A stretch of 64,000 nucleotides of DNA from Enterococcus devriesei (GCF_001885905.1 NZ_JXKM01000002.1:1-64000), one strand, 5' to 3'. Counted from the first letter of the stretch, positions 35,632-46,137 are shown. Program-made: numbers and translations. The notes: generated by a model from the letters alone, not told the origin.

Positions 35632-37579
35632 AATGAGCAAGCTGACATTGATTGCCCAGGAAGGGTATAGCGAACAGATCTTATCTGCCATCCAAGGATT
35701 TCAAGGCGTTGAAATCCGTGATCTCTTTCAGCAAACAGTCAGCAACCAGTGGGTAGAGAATTATTTCAATGAGCTTGATCCACTGCCTAATCAAGATGCG
35801 CTTACGAAGCTGGATAATCAGCTTGAAGAGATCACACATGCGATTCAGTTTGTCGAACATCATGGCAGCAGCCGTGAAAAAGGACTGCATCTCAAACGGA
35901 AACGGCAAACGTTGCGAAAACTAGAGGAATCTTTTGATGAATCTGCACTATTTTCTGAGTTGGCGAGCATTCAAGACTTAGAACAGCGTTTTTCAGCAGC
36001 GAATGAGCGGCAGCGTAACTTGCATGAGCAAGAAGCGATTCTTTTAAAATGGCAGGCTTTAGATTTTTTGCCAAAAGAGTATGCCCTGCATTCAACGAAG
36101 TGTTTTTTAGGAACAGTAGACGCAAGTAATTGGGAATTGTTTGAACATGAGGTTAAGGAAAGACAGTTTCATTATGAAATTATTTACAGCGACGATCAGA
36201 TCGTTAATTTCGTATTGCTATATTTACGTGGGGAACAAGCGGCGGTGCAAGAAGTCGTCCATCAGTTTAGCGTAGCCGCCTTTACCTATAATTATGCGCA
36301 GCTGCCTAAGCTTGAGTTAGCAAGGATCCAAACAGCGACTTTAGAGCTAGTTGAGGAGCAAAAAAAACTTACGCGCTTGATTGGACAGAAAAAAATCGTT
36401 ATCGAAGCGTTGGAAACAGCTGAAGAAGTCTTATTGGCTCGAAAAAATCGCTGGCTAATCCATGATCGCTTTATCAAAGACGATAAGGTTTTTCTGATCC
36501 AGGGTTGGATCGAGAAAGACAGTTTCATTGATTTCGAGACATTCGTAGGAGAGTCGATTGGGAAAGAAAATCTTTACCTTGAGATTGAAGAGCCTACGGA
36601 CATGGAAATTCAGGAAGAGATACCAACAAAATTAAAAAACCATGCGGTAGTCAGACCCTTTGAGATGCTGACAGAGATGTACAGTTTGCCAAAATATCAT
36701 GAAGTTGACCCGACACCGTGGTTCATGCCTTTTTATTTTGTATTCTTCGGCATGATGGTAGCAGATGCCGGCTACGGCGCATTGATGTTAGTCGCGACGA
36801 CTGTTGCATTGAGAACGATTTTGCCAAGAGGAATGGAACGCTTCATGCGCTTTTTCCAAATTCTAGCCATTCCTACTATTATATGGGGATTGATCTATAA
36901 TTCCTTTTTCGGTTTTTCACTAGGTTATCCACCGATTCTTTCCACGAGTGACGATGTCATCAGTATTTTGATTTTGTCTATCGTTTTTGGTGTAATCCAA
37001 ATATTTATCGGTTTGGGTCTGGCGGCGGCTGAAAATATCAAGGCTAAAAATTATTTAGGCGCGGTTTCAGACGGTTTTGCTTGGCAAGGGATTATGATCG
37101 GTGCAATTATCGGCGGGTTAGGAAAAATGTTGTTAAACAATCAATCACTCTTTATGATTGGCGTCGGGTTGGCTTGTTTAAGTGCTTTACTGATCGTTGT
37201 CACACCGATGTTGCAGTCAAAATCCAAAATCAAAGGATTGGCAAAGGGTGCTTATAATTTGTATGGCATTACTAGTTATATCGGCGATCTAGTGAGTTAC
37301 ACTCGTCTGATGGCGTTAGGAATCTCTGGCGGAAGTATCGCGGCGGCCTTTAATATGCTAGTGGGCTACATGCCGCCGATTGCACGTTTCAGTGTCGGTA
37401 TCTTATTGATGTTCGCGTTACATGGTTTGAATATCTTTTTATCTTTACTGTCAGCCTATGTTCATGGAGCTCGGCTACAGTATGTAGAATTTTTTGGGAA
37501 ATTCTACGAAGGCGGCGGACGTGCGTTCCGCCCGTTAAAAACGGAAGAAAAATATGTAAATATAGAACAAGAAAAATAA
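35618..37579 (+). CDS. ntpI: V-type Na+-ATPase subunit I (membrane a-type stator)
   Basis: The 653-residue protein has a long soluble N-terminal half with coiled coils (residues 1-350) and seven or so membrane helices in the C-terminal half, starting at PTPWFMPFYFVFFGMMVADAGYG. The segment SYTRLMALGISGGSIAAAFN carries the essential arginine (about residue 567) facing the rotor ring. It forms the ion half-channels. Length agrees with the E. hirae protein of about 660 residues. It is followed by ntpK after 18 bases. Confidence 0.96.
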   Translation: MAVSKMSKLTLIAQEGYSEQILSAIQGFQGVEIRDLFQQTVSNQWVENYFNELDPLPNQDALTKLDNQLEEITHAIQFVEHHGSSREKGLHLKRKRQTLRKLEESFDESALFSELASIQDLEQRFSAANERQRNLHEQEAILLKWQALDFLPKEYALHSTKCFLGTVDASNWELFEHEVKERQFHYEIIYSDDQIVNFVLLYLRGEQAAVQEVVHQFSVAAFTYNYAQLPKLELARIQTATLELVEEQKKLTRLIGQKKIVIEALETAEEVLLARKNRWLIHDRFIKDDKVFLIQGWIEKDSFIDFETFVGESIGKENLYLEIEEPTDMEIQEEIPTKLKNHAVVRPFEMLTEMYSLPKYHEVDPTPWFMPFYFVFFGMMVADAGYGALMLVATTVALRTILPRGMERFMRFFQILAIPTIIWGLIYNSFFGFSLGYPPILSTSDDVISILILSIVFGVIQIFIGLGLAAAENIKAKNYLGAVSDGFAWQGIMIGAIIGGLGKMLLNNQSLFMIGVGLACLSALLIVVTPMLQSKSKIKGLAKGAYNLYGITSYIGDLVSYTRLMALGISGGSIAAAFNMLVGYMPPIARFSVGILLMFALHGLNIFLSLLSAYVHGARLQYVEFFGKFYEGGGRAFRPLKTEEKYVNIEQEK

Positions 37580-37594
37580 TTGGAGGAATTTTAG

Positions 37595-38066
<472 letters not shown>

Positions 38067-38068
<2 letters not shown>

Positions 38069-38219
38069 GGATGCTACTTCTGCTTTTCACAGTATTCAAA
38101 TCGAAAAGCGGCTTACGTGATTTTTAATGAGAAAGAATCAAGCTGATAGCAGAATGATACACGGCATGAAATCAACCTCATTTTTCAGATTTTTTGAAAA
38201 ATGATTCATTAATATGAAT
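38067..38219 (+). repeat. ntp intergenic repeat unit 1 (K-E junction)
   Basis: A unit of 153 bases opens with AAGGAT at the ntpK stop. The outer helix is TTCTGCT (38078-38084) with AGCAGAA (38148-38154). Then comes a block with ACGGCATGA and a hairpin CATTTTTC (38179-38186) with GAAAAATG (38196-38203). It ends just before the AAGGATG of unit 2. Confidence 0.9.
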
Positions 38220-38375
38220 AAGGATGCCAGTTCTGCTTTTTACAGAAACCCACTGAAGAAGCTGTAATTATCTTTAGCAGGATCAAAAAGAATGTGTTGG
38301 ATAGCAGAATGGTATACGGCATGAAAATCAACCTCATTTTTCAGTATTTTTGAAAAATGATTCATTAATATGAAT
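38220..38375 (+). repeat. ntp intergenic repeat unit 2 (K-E junction)
   Basis: A second, diverged copy with the same order: AAGGAT, TTCTGCT (38231-38237) with AGCAGAA (38303-38309), TATACGGCATGAAAATC, CATTTTTC (38335-38342) with GAAAAATG (38352-38359). It is followed directly by AAGGAG (38376-38381), the ribosome binding site of ntpE. The middle of the outer loop differs strongly from unit 1, while the last 75 bases are nearly the same. Confidence 0.9.
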
Positions 38376-38388
38376 AAGGAGCTATTTG

Positions 38389-38973
38389 ATGGAAGCAATC
38401 GAAAAGATAGTGGAACAACTGAATCAGCAAGCCGAGCAGGACCAACGTCAGTTAAAAGACAAAGAAACGGCTCGGATCGATCAAGAATTTCAGGCAGAAT
38501 TAACTGAAATTGAGGCTGAACACACTATACGTCTGGAAAAAAGTATAAAAAATCTGGAAAATAATTATAAACAAGCCAAAAACCGCCAACAGGTGGCACA
38601 AAAGCAAATGATTTTAAATCAGAAACAAGCCATCTTGGAGCGGGTCTTCAGTGAGGCAGTTATTCAGATGGAATCCTGGTCGGAAAAAGAACAGCTTGCT
38701 TTTGCCCATGCAGCTTTGGAGAAACTATCGTTACAAGATGAACTGGTTTTTATTCCAGGTGAAAAGTCCCAGTCGATCTTTACGAAAAAATGGTTGGAAG
38801 AACAAAATGGCGTCCTTAGCTATCGTTTAGTGATGGGAGATACGCCTATTTCCAAACAGGCGGGCTTTATTTTAGACAAAGACGGCGTACAATATAATTT
38901 TCTCTATCAAAGTTTGGTGAGAGAAATTCAAGAGCGGGAAAGCTTCCAATTTGCTCAAACACTTTTTGAGTAA
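38389..38973 (+). CDS. ntpE: V-type Na+-ATPase subunit E (peripheral stalk)
   Basis: The 194-residue protein has a long charged N-terminal coiled coil (residues 1-90) and a globular C-terminal domain (from about 100: ESWSEKEQLAFAHAALEKL-like, ending FLYQSLVREIQE), the usual E-subunit build. It pairs with NtpF to form the outer stalks. ATG 38389 is seven bases from AAGGAG. TTG 38386 is too close to be preferred. It lies 320 bases after ntpK, the whole gap being repeat units. Confidence 0.95.
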   Translation: MEAIEKIVEQLNQQAEQDQRQLKDKETARIDQEFQAELTEIEAEHTIRLEKSIKNLENNYKQAKNRQQVAQKQMILNQKQAILERVFSEAVIQMESWSEKEQLAFAHAALEKLSLQDELVFIPGEKSQSIFTKKWLEEQNGVLSYRLVMGDTPISKQAGFILDKDGVQYNFLYQSLVREIQERESFQFAQTLFE

Positions 38974-38984
38974 GCTGAAGTAAT

Positions 38985-39031
38985 GGATTTTATTTTTCGC
39001 TTTTAGAAAAATGAATACAGTAATACGAATT
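38985..39031 (+). repeat. Partial ntp repeat unit, 3' part only (E-C junction)
   Basis: The stretch matches only the last third of a unit: ATTTTTC (38992-38998) with GAAAAAT (39006-39012), then GAATACAGTAATACGAATTAGGATG. The last part is the same as the end of the full unit that follows, up to AGGAGG, so it looks like a truncated tandem copy. Confidence 0.75.
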
Positions 39032-39224
39032 AGGATGTCAGTTCCTCTTTTGCCAGTTCTACTTCTTGCTTGAACAAGATTAGTAGAATGGTATGAGTAC
39101 GAAAAAAATTTCTAAAATACGAGCTAGCTCTTAACAAATTGACACAGTCTAGAGGAATGATATACGGCATGAGAATCAAACTCATTTTTCGTTTTTTTGA
39201 AAAATGAATACAGTAATACGAATT
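39032..39224 (+). repeat. ntp intergenic repeat unit 3 with nested helix (E-C junction)
   Basis: Opens with AGGATG. The outer helix is TTCCTCT (39042-39048) with AGAGGAA (39151-39157). A second helix of the same type, TTCTACT (39057-39063) with AGTAGAA (39082-39088), is nested inside and is followed by ATGGTATGAGTACGA, a decayed version of the conserved block. The 3' hairpin is CATTTTTC (39183-39190) with GAAAAATG (39199-39206). The unit ends at AGGAGG, the ribosome binding site of ntpC. Confidence 0.88.
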
Positions 39225-39236
39225 AGGAGGAATTGA

Positions 39237-40232
39237 ATGAAACAATCTACGTATCATGAATTGAATCCGCTGGTTCGTTTGAAGGAATTAGAACTATTGC
39301 CCCCAGAATTGATGGCGCGCATGTTGAAGGCCGAGGATTTGGCTGAGGTGGAAACGCTGCTTAGAGGGACGATTTACGGGGATTATTTGCAGGACGATTT
39401 TTATGAGAGCTTTGAAGAGGCTTTAGGTCAAGCGAATGCGGATCTGCTAAGGGAATTAGTGAAACTGGTTCCTGATCCGGATGTTGTTTGGATATATACG
39501 ATGCGATTTACTTTTCATAACCTCAAAGCTCTGATCAAAGCTGAATTATTAGATCAAGATTTTGATACGCTTTATATTTATGATGGTTTTTATTCGATCG
39601 AACAAATCAAGACGGCGATTCGTACGGGGCAAGCCAGCAGCTTGCCGGCGATTTTACTTGAGAGTATTCAAGAGGTGCGGGAGCACTTCGAGGAATCTAA
39701 CAGCTTGCAAGGAATCGATATTATTTTGGACCGTAAATATTTGTATTGCCAACGAAAAGTCGCAGATAAGATTGGTGAACCAGAGCTGATTAAAGAAGTG
39801 ATTGGCTTTATTGATTTTACGAACTTTTTAATGACCGCCCGCGGCATCAAGCAAAAACGCAGTCGTAACTTTATGTCAACGGTGTTATCTAGCCATGGTA
39901 GTGTCCCAAAAGAAGAATTGTTAACTTATGTGGAAGGTGATTTAGAGCAGTTGACTACCTATCTTAAGACGACTTCTTACGGAGAAATCATCGATCCAAT
40001 CGTTGAAAATAATACGATTGATTTGAGTCAGCTAGAACGACTTTGCGATGATTATTTGACGAGCTATTATGAATCGGCGCAAACACAAGCCTTTGGACCA
40101 TTGCCGGTCTTAGCGTTGTTAAACGCAAAATCGATTGAATCGAAAAATCTGCGTTTAATCATTACCGGTAAACGCGTAGGCTTAACCAATGAACAAATTA
40201 GAGAGAGGATGCGTGAGACTTATGGCTCATAA
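39237..40232 (+). CDS. ntpC: V-type Na+-ATPase subunit C (d-type, rotor-stalk adaptor)
   Basis: The 331-residue, mostly helical soluble protein belongs to the V-ATPase d/AC39 family: [21 protein letters not shown] near the start, [15 protein letters not shown], the central [16 protein letters not shown], and the C-terminal [21 protein letters not shown]. It forms the funnel between the central axle and the K ring. ATG follows AGGAGG by six bases. It overlaps ntpG by 11 bases. Confidence 0.96.
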   Translation: MKQSTYHELNPLVRLKELELLPPELMARMLKAEDLAEVETLLRGTIYGDYLQDDFYESFEEALGQANADLLRELVKLVPDPDVVWIYTMRFTFHNLKALIKAELLDQDFDTLYIYDGFYSIEQIKTAIRTGQASSLPAILLESIQEVREHFEESNSLQGIDIILDRKYLYCQRKVADKIGEPELIKEVIGFIDFTNFLMTARGIKQKRSRNFMSTVLSSHGSVPKEELLTYVEGDLEQLTTYLKTTSYGEIIDPIVENNTIDLSQLERLCDDYLTSYYESAQTQAFGPLPVLALLNAKSIESKNLRLIITGKRVGLTNEQIRERMRETYGS

Positions 40233-40533
40233 AATTGGCGCCATTGGCGATAAAGACTCGATCTTACCATTTAAACTCTTTGATTTTGATACCCGAACAA
40301 CGAAAGATAAGCAGATGATTCGACGTCAAATCGACGAGATGGCTAAAAATGAGTATGGCATCATCTATATTACGGAAGAATTTGCACAGCTTGTACCAGA
40401 TACGATTAAGCGCTATGAGGAGCAGATGATTCCTGCAATCGTACTGATCCCGAATCACGAAGGAACATTGGGAATCGGCAAAGCTATGATTCAAGGACAA
40501 GTCGAACGAGCAGTCGGACAGAATATTTTATAA
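40222..40533 (+). CDS. ntpG: V-type Na+-ATPase subunit G (F-type axle subunit)
   Basis: From ATG 40222 the protein has 103 residues, the size of E. hirae NtpG. It has a Rossmann-like fold: [56 protein letters not shown]. It binds NtpD in the central rotor axle. The stop overlaps the AAGGAT of repeat unit 4. The frame is open to 40189, but that part lies within ntpC. Confidence 0.94.
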   Translation: MAHKIGAIGDKDSILPFKLFDFDTRTTKDKQMIRRQIDEMAKNEYGIIYITEEFAQLVPDTIKRYEEQMIPAIVLIPNHEGTLGIGKAMIQGQVERAVGQNIL

Positions 40534-40684
40534 AGGATTTCAGTTCCTCTTTTCGCAGTTAACAAGGTTCGTGAAACAAACTGGTTGAAACTAAATAAAC
40601 GTGAAAACCATAGAGAAATGACATACGGATGAAAATAAACCTCATTTTTTCTGTATTTGGAAAAATGAATACTTTAATATGAAG
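40533..40684 (+). repeat. ntp intergenic repeat unit 4 (G-A junction)
   Basis: Begins with AAGGAT overlapping the ntpG stop. The outer helix is TTCCTCT (40544-40550) with AGAGAAA (40612-40618), one mismatch. Then CATACGGATGAAAAT, then CATTTTT (40643-40649) with AAAAATG (40661-40667). Ends before AAGGAT of unit 5. Confidence 0.9.
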
Positions 40685-40837
40685 AAGGATTTCAGTTCCT
40701 CTTTTCACAGTTAACAAGGTTCGTGAAACAAACTGGTTTGAACTAAATGAGTGTGAAAAAGCATAGAGGAATGACATACGGATGAAAATAGACCTCATTT
40801 TTCCAATATTTGGAAAAATGAATACTTTAATATGAAG
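40685..40837 (+). repeat. ntp intergenic repeat unit 5 (G-A junction)
   Basis: A tandem copy of unit 4, about nine bases in ten identical by eye. Both helices are perfect here: TTCCTCT (40696-40702) with AGAGGAA (40765-40771), and CATTTTTCC (40796-40804) with GGAAAAATG (40812-40820). It ends at AAGGAG (40838-40843), the ribosome binding site of ntpA. Confidence 0.92.
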
Positions 40838-40851
40838 AAGGAGCTAATGAC

Positions 40852-42633
40852 TTGCAAGAAGGTAGAATAATAAAAGTTTCTGGTCCACTAGTAATGGCGG
40901 AAAAGATGGAGCAAGCAGCTATTCAAGATATTTGTTACGTCGGAGACCTGGGCGTCATCGGCGAAATTATCGAGATGCGAGGCGATGTCGCTTCTATCCA
41001 AGTATACGAAGAAACCGCTGGAATCGGACCAGGTGAACCAGTAAGAACAACCGGAGAAGCTCTTTCGGTAGAATTAGGACCGGGGATCGTTTCTCAAATG
41101 TTTGATGGTATCCAACGTCCGTTAGATACTTTTAAGGAACAAACAAATAGTAATTTTTTAAGCCGCGGATTACAGATCGCAGCTTTAGACCATGAAAAAA
41201 AATGGTGGTTTGAAGCAACGGCAGAAGAAGGGATGAACGTTTCTGCCGGTGATATCGTCGGAACGGTGAAAGAAACGAAATTGATCACTCACAAAATCAT
41301 GGTGCCAAATGGTATTTCAGGGACTTTGAAGAAAATTTCAGCGGGTGAATTTACGATCGATGAAACAGTTTATGTGATTGAAACACAGAACGGCCCGCAA
41401 GAATTCACGATGATGCAAAAATGGCCAGTCCGTAAGGGGCGTCCGGTGTCTGAAAAATTAAATCCAGAAGCACCAATGATTACTGGTCAACGTGTAATTG
41501 ATACCTTTTTTCCAGTCGTAAAAGGTGGGGCGGCAGCTGTGCCAGGACCTTTTGGGGCAGGGAAAACCGTTGTTCAGCATCAGATTGCTAAATGGGCTGA
41601 TGTGGACATCGTTGTCTATGTTGGCTGTGGTGAACGTGGAAATGAAATGACCGATGTATTGAATGAGTTCCCAGAATTAATCGACCCGACAACCGGGGAG
41701 TCTTTGATGGAACGGACGATTTTAATTGCGAATACGTCAAATATGCCGGTAGCGGCACGTGAAGCTTCGATTTATACAGGGATTACGATTGCCGAATATT
41801 TCCGCGACATGGGTTACAACATCGCGATTATGGCGGACTCGACTTCGCGTTGGGCGGAAGCGTTGCGGGAAATGAGTGGTCGTCTGGAAGAAATGCCTGG
41901 GGATGAAGGCTATCCGGCTTATCTAGGAAGTCGTCTGGCTGAATATTATGAACGAGCAGGTCGAGTAATCGCTCTTGGAAGTGATCAACGGGAAGGCTCA
42001 ATCACGGCAATCAGTGCGGTATCACCATCCGGTGGGGATACCTCAGAACCAGTTACACAAAATACGTTGCGAGTGGTAAAAGTTTTCTGGGGTTTAAGTG
42101 CGACTTTGGCGCAACAACGCCACTTTCCTTCGATTGATTGGTTGCAAAGTTATTCCTTATACTCTTCTGAAGTAGGCAAGTATTTAGACAATGACTTACA
42201 AGCGAATTGGTCTCAAATGGTCGGTGAAGGTATGCGGATGCTACAAAAGGAATCTGAATTAAATGAAATCGTTCGTTTAGTCGGGATTGATTCGCTTTCT
42301 GAACGTGATCGTTTAACCTTAGAAGTCACAAAATCATTACGAGAAGACTATTTGCAGCAAAATGCTTTTGATGATACGGATACTTTTTCATCAAGAGAGA
42401 AACAATTTAAAATGTTGAATAATATTTTGACCTTCAATAAGGAAGGCCAGCGGGCATTAGAATTAGGAACGTACTTGAAAGAAATTATCGACGGAACCGT
42501 TACTTTACGCGATCGGATCGCACGAAGTAAATACGTTCCAGAAACAGAATTAGAAAAATTAGATACGATCAATGCCGATATCGTGAAAGAAGTCCAAGCG
42601 ATCATCGCTGAAGGGGGAATGACCAATGATTAA
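40852..42633 (+). CDS. ntpA: V-type Na+-ATPase catalytic subunit A
   Basis: The 593-residue protein has exactly the E. hirae NtpA length. The P-loop GPFGAGKT spans residues 232-239 and the catalytic GERGNE follows (Glu about 261). The 'non-homologous' insert of A subunits (residues 115-190) is present. It hydrolyses ATP in the A3B3 head. Start is TTG 40852 ([17 protein letters not shown]), eight bases after AAGGAG, supported by the conserved N-terminus. The stop overlaps ntpB by eight bases. Confidence 0.98.
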   Translation: MQEGRIIKVSGPLVMAEKMEQAAIQDICYVGDLGVIGEIIEMRGDVASIQVYEETAGIGPGEPVRTTGEALSVELGPGIVSQMFDGIQRPLDTFKEQTNSNFLSRGLQIAALDHEKKWWFEATAEEGMNVSAGDIVGTVKETKLITHKIMVPNGISGTLKKISAGEFTIDETVYVIETQNGPQEFTMMQKWPVRKGRPVSEKLNPEAPMITGQRVIDTFFPVVKGGAAAVPGPFGAGKTVVQHQIAKWADVDIVVYVGCGERGNEMTDVLNEFPELIDPTTGESLMERTILIANTSNMPVAAREASIYTGITIAEYFRDMGYNIAIMADSTSRWAEALREMSGRLEEMPGDEGYPAYLGSRLAEYYERAGRVIALGSDQREGSITAISAVSPSGGDTSEPVTQNTLRVVKVFWGLSATLAQQRHFPSIDWLQSYSLYSSEVGKYLDNDLQANWSQMVGEGMRMLQKESELNEIVRLVGIDSLSERDRLTLEVTKSLREDYLQQNAFDDTDTFSSREKQFKMLNNILTFNKEGQRALELGTYLKEIIDGTVTLRDRIARSKYVPETELEKLDTINADIVKEVQAIIAEGGMTND

Positions 42634-44002
42634 GGAATATCGTACGATCAATGAAGTGGTCGGCCCTTTGATGGCAATTGATAAAGTCGAAGGCATCAAA
42701 TATGAAGAACTTTTAGAAATTCGTTTAAGTAATGGCGAGCTGCGTCGTGGACAAGTTCTGGAAATTCATGAAGATAAAGCGCTGGTCCAAATTTTTGAAG
42801 GAACGAGCGGAATCAATTTGAAAGAATCCACTGCGCGCTTTTTGGGACATCCGTTAGAGCTAGGTGTTTCGGAAGATATGGTCGGCCGGGTTTTTGACGG
42901 CTTGGGTCGCCCTAAAGATGGTGGACCGGAAATTTTAGCTGAAAAAAATGTCGACATCAACGGAGAAGTAATCAATCCGGTTTCCCGGGATTATCCGGAT
43001 GAATTTATTCAAACCGGTATCTCAGCAATTGACCACTTAAATACCTTAGTGCGTGGTCAAAAGTTGCCAGTATTCTCAGGTTTCGGTCTTCCCCATAAGG
43101 AGTTGGCTGCACAAATCGCCAGACAAGCCACAGTACTGAACACCGAAGATGATTTTGCGGTGGTCTTTGCCGGAATTGGGATTACCTTTGAAGAAGCGGA
43201 ATTTTTCATGGAAGATTTCCGTCAAACAGGGGCAATTGATCGCTCAGTGGTCTTTATGAATCTAGCAAATGATCCCGCCATTGAGCGGATCGCGACACCT
43301 CGAATGGCCTTGACAGCGGCGGAGTATTTGGCTTATGAAAAAGGCATGCACGTTTTAGTTATCATGACGGATATGACCAACTATTGTGAGGCTTTACGAG
43401 AAATTTCAGCCGCTCGTCGGGAAGTACCAGGACGTCGTGGTTACCCGGGGTATTTATATACCAACTTGGCAACCTTGTATGAACGTGCCGGCAGAATTCG
43501 CGGCTTGAAGGGATCAGTTACTCAGATTCCCATCTTGACGATGCCTGAAGATGATAAAACCCATCCAATCCCCGATTTGACCGGGTATATCACCGAAGGA
43601 CAAATCATTTTGTCTCGTGAGTTAGATAAGAACGGAATTCAACCACCAATCGATGTGCTGCCTTCGCTTTCTCGTTTGAAGGATAAAGGTACCGGTGAAG
43701 GGAAGACGCGTAAAGATCATGCACCGACGATGAATCAGTTGTTTGCGGCCTATGCACAAGGAAAGCAAGCCAAGGAATTGGCTGTCGTGCTTGGGGATTC
43801 CGCTTTATCGGATGTTGATAAGATCTACGCGAAGTTTGCGGAAAGATTTGAAGAAGAATATGTCAACCAAGGTTTCTATGAAAATCGATCTATCGAAGAA
43901 ACGTTAGACCTTGGCTGGGAGCTTTTGGCGATGCTGCCGCGGACAGAACTAAAACGGATTAAGGACGATATGCTGGACGAATATTTGACAGAAGGAGCCT
44001 GA
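42626..44002 (+). CDS. ntpB: V-type Na+-ATPase regulatory subunit B
   Basis: The 458-residue protein matches the E. hirae length. It has the beta-barrel N-terminus ([19 protein letters not shown]), a nucleotide fold without a canonical P-loop ([14 protein letters not shown]) and the arginine-bearing [20 protein letters not shown] segment with the arginine finger. It contributes to the interface sites of the A3B3 head. The start ATG lies eight bases inside ntpA, after AAGGGGGAATG. Confidence 0.98.
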   Translation: MIKEYRTINEVVGPLMAIDKVEGIKYEELLEIRLSNGELRRGQVLEIHEDKALVQIFEGTSGINLKESTARFLGHPLELGVSEDMVGRVFDGLGRPKDGGPEILAEKNVDINGEVINPVSRDYPDEFIQTGISAIDHLNTLVRGQKLPVFSGFGLPHKELAAQIARQATVLNTEDDFAVVFAGIGITFEEAEFFMEDFRQTGAIDRSVVFMNLANDPAIERIATPRMALTAAEYLAYEKGMHVLVIMTDMTNYCEALREISAARREVPGRRGYPGYLYTNLATLYERAGRIRGLKGSVTQIPILTMPEDDKTHPIPDLTGYITEGQIILSRELDKNGIQPPIDVLPSLSRLKDKGTGEGKTRKDHAPTMNQLFAAYAQGKQAKELAVVLGDSALSDVDKIYAKFAERFEEEYVNQGFYENRSIEETLDLGWELLAMLPRTELKRIKDDMLDEYLTEGA

Positions 44003-44006
44003 TCCT

Positions 44007-44639
44007 ATGGTAAAATTAAATGTGAATCCGACACGGATGGAATTGACACGTTTAAAAAAACAATTGACGACTGCCAGCCGTGGACACAAGCTTCTGAAAG
44101 ATAAGCAGGATGAATTGATGCGCCGCTTCATTTTATTGGTTCGAAAGACCAATGAGATGCGAGGGGAAGTCGAGGAAGAGCTGCAGCAGGCGATGAAGAA
44201 TTTTTCGGTAGCCGATGCGCTATTGAATGATAAGTACATCGAAGAGCTGTTGGCTGTCCCGAAAGAACGTGTAACCCTTGATGTGATCGAAAAGGACGTT
44301 ATGAGTGTGAAGGTCCCTGTGATGAATTTTCAACACGACAGTGATCTAGCCGATGGTCCGTTAGAATATGGTTTCTTGAATTCGAATGACGAGCTAGATC
44401 AAAGTATCAAACGATTCACAAAAGTTTTGCCAAAGCTTTTGGAATTGACTGAGATTGAAAAAACCTGTCAATTGATGGCGAAAGAAATCGAAAAAACACG
44501 TCGGCGAGTAAACGCGTTGGAGTATATGACGATTCCTCAGTTGGAAGAAACAATCTACTTTATCCAGATGAAGTTGGAAGAAAACGAACGTGCGGAAGTT
44601 ACACGTATGATTAAAGTGAAAAATATGGGTACTACTTGA
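44007..44639 (+). CDS. ntpD: V-type Na+-ATPase subunit D (central axle)
   Basis: The 210-residue protein has the same length as E. hirae NtpD. N- and C-terminal coiled-coil helices ([33 protein letters not shown] and the late [28 protein letters not shown]) form the axle inside the A3B3 head. GAAGGAGCC precedes the ATG. A terminator hairpin overlaps the last codons. Confidence 0.97.
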   Translation: MVKLNVNPTRMELTRLKKQLTTASRGHKLLKDKQDELMRRFILLVRKTNEMRGEVEEELQQAMKNFSVADALLNDKYIEELLAVPKERVTLDVIEKDVMSVKVPVMNFQHDSDLADGPLEYGFLNSNDELDQSIKRFTKVLPKLLELTEIEKTCQLMAKEIEKTRRRVNALEYMTIPQLEETIYFIQMKLEENERAEVTRMIKVKNMGTT

Positions 44640-44658
44640 GAAAGTAGTACCTTTTTTT
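44628..44658 (+). terminator. Terminator between ntpD and ntpJ, overlapping the ntpD stop
   Basis: GGTACTAC pairs with GTAGTACC around TTGAGAAA and is followed by seven T. The TGA of ntpD is in the loop. Translating ribosomes reaching the stop codon would cover part of the hairpin, so termination may depend on ntpD translation. Confidence 0.9.
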
Positions 44659-44671
44659 GAAGGTAGGAGCT

Positions 44672-46030
44672 ATGAGTAAAGAAAAACGTTGGCCGTTTAA
44701 AATTTATCCGATTCAGTTTATTGCATTAGGCTTTGCTGCAATCATTTTGTTGGGAGGTCTGCTTTTGACATTGCCGGTCTTTTCTCAGTCTGGCAAAGCA
44801 ACCCCCTTTATCGATGCGCTGTTTACAGCCACTTCGGCCACCTGTGTGACAGGACTTACAACGTTAACGACTAGTGAGCACTGGAATATGGGGGGGCAGC
44901 TGATCATAATGATCTTAATTGAGATCGGCGGCTTGGGCTTCATGATGACGCCAATTATTTTCTTCGCAATTTTAAGAAAAAAAGTCGGCTTGATGACCCG
45001 GATTATTTTGCAGGAATCCTTGAATTTAGATAGCTTGTCTGGTGTGATGAAGTTGATGTATTATATTTTACGTTTTGCAATCGGCTTCCAATTAGCAGGG
45101 GCTATTTTATTGGCGATTGATTTTGTCCCAACCTATGGGACAGCTAAAGGGATCTGGTATGCGATCTTTCATTCGATCTCGGCTTTTTGTAATGCGGGCT
45201 TTGATTTATTTGGCGATAGTTTGATTGGTTTTCAAGAAAATCCCTATGTTTTGTTTGTGATTTCAGGCTTGATTATTTCCGGCGGCTTGGGCTTTATGGT
45301 TTGGCAGGATTTAATGAATTATCATAAAACTAAAAAATTGTCGTTACACAGTAAGCTGGCATTGACGGTTTCGTTAAGCTTACTAGTGGTCGGAACAATC
45401 GTCTTTTATATCTCAGAATCTGGCGGACGTTTCATCGTTGATGACAGTCAGCCTCTTAGTCGCTTTGCGAATATGTTTTTCATGTCTGTGACGGCCAGAA
45501 CGGCAGGCTATTTTTCGGTAGATTATGGAAACGTCAGTCAGGCGGGGATTCTTTTTACTATTGTGCTGATGTATATTGGGGGCTCACCGGGATCAACTGC
45601 TGGGGGATTGAAAACGACGACTTTTGGCGTTCTGCTTGTCCGAACGATTTCAATGCTGAAGGGGAGAGAGCACGCGGAGGTCTTTCGTCGGACGGTTCGC
45701 CCATCGGTGGTCTCTAAAGCGTTGACGTTGTTTTTCATTACTTTGAGTCTTTGTATTGCTGTGACGATGGTGATGTCTATAACTGAAATCCTTCCTCGTT
45801 TCCGAGGGATCGAATATGTATTGTTTGAGACTTTCTCAGCTTTCGGAACAGTCGGTTTAACGATGGGGCTGACCCCTACTTTAAGTGTAGTAGGAAAGCT
45901 ATTGATTATTTCCTTAATGTATATCGGCAGAGTAGGTATTCTAACGGTGGGCTTTGCCTTGACGATGCGTTTAATGAAATCAAGAGGGGGAAATTACAAG
46001 CTCCCAGAAGAAAATGTAATGATTGGCTAA
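44672..46030 (+). CDS. ntpJ: K+ uptake transporter NtpJ (Trk/Ktr-type channel-like subunit)
   Basis: From ATG 44672, after AGGTAGGAG, the protein has 452 residues with four M1-P-M2 repeats. The selectivity-filter regions are visible as ATCVTGLTT, SAFCNAGFD, SVTARTAGYFSV and SAFGTVGLTMG. E. hirae NtpJ is the KtrII potassium transporter. In contrast to E. hirae, there is no ntpH between ntpD and ntpJ. It needs a KtrA-like regulator encoded elsewhere. Confidence 0.96.
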   Translation: MSKEKRWPFKIYPIQFIALGFAAIILLGGLLLTLPVFSQSGKATPFIDALFTATSATCVTGLTTLTTSEHWNMGGQLIIMILIEIGGLGFMMTPIIFFAILRKKVGLMTRIILQESLNLDSLSGVMKLMYYILRFAIGFQLAGAILLAIDFVPTYGTAKGIWYAIFHSISAFCNAGFDLFGDSLIGFQENPYVLFVISGLIISGGLGFMVWQDLMNYHKTKKLSLHSKLALTVSLSLLVVGTIVFYISESGGRFIVDDSQPLSRFANMFFMSVTARTAGYFSVDYGNVSQAGILFTIVLMYIGGSPGSTAGGLKTTTFGVLLVRTISMLKGREHAEVFRRTVRPSVVSKALTLFFITLSLCIAVTMVMSITEILPRFRGIEYVLFETFSAFGTVGLTMGLTPTLSVVGKLLIISLMYIGRVGILTVGFALTMRLMKSRGGNYKLPEENVMIG

Positions 46031-46082
46031 TAAGGATAGAGATCGTATAAGAAATTACTGCTGAAACGCTATTTATTCGTAA

Positions 46083-46125
46083 AAACCCCCTGTGACAAGA
46101 TTCTTGTCACAGGGGGTTTTTGTTT
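46083..46125. terminator. Bidirectional terminator ntpJ/glyoxalase gene
   Basis: AAACCCCCTGTGACAAGA pairs with TCTTGTCACAGGGGGTTT almost perfectly, with a very short loop and flanking A and T runs. Confidence 0.95.
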
Positions 46126-46137
46126 GCAATATTCAAC

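Noticed and set aside
40559-40798. Minus-strand 79-codon frame in the G-A junction with an internally repeated protein
   Set aside because: The repeat in the protein only reflects the tandem DNA units. There is no Shine-Dalgarno and it runs against the operon.
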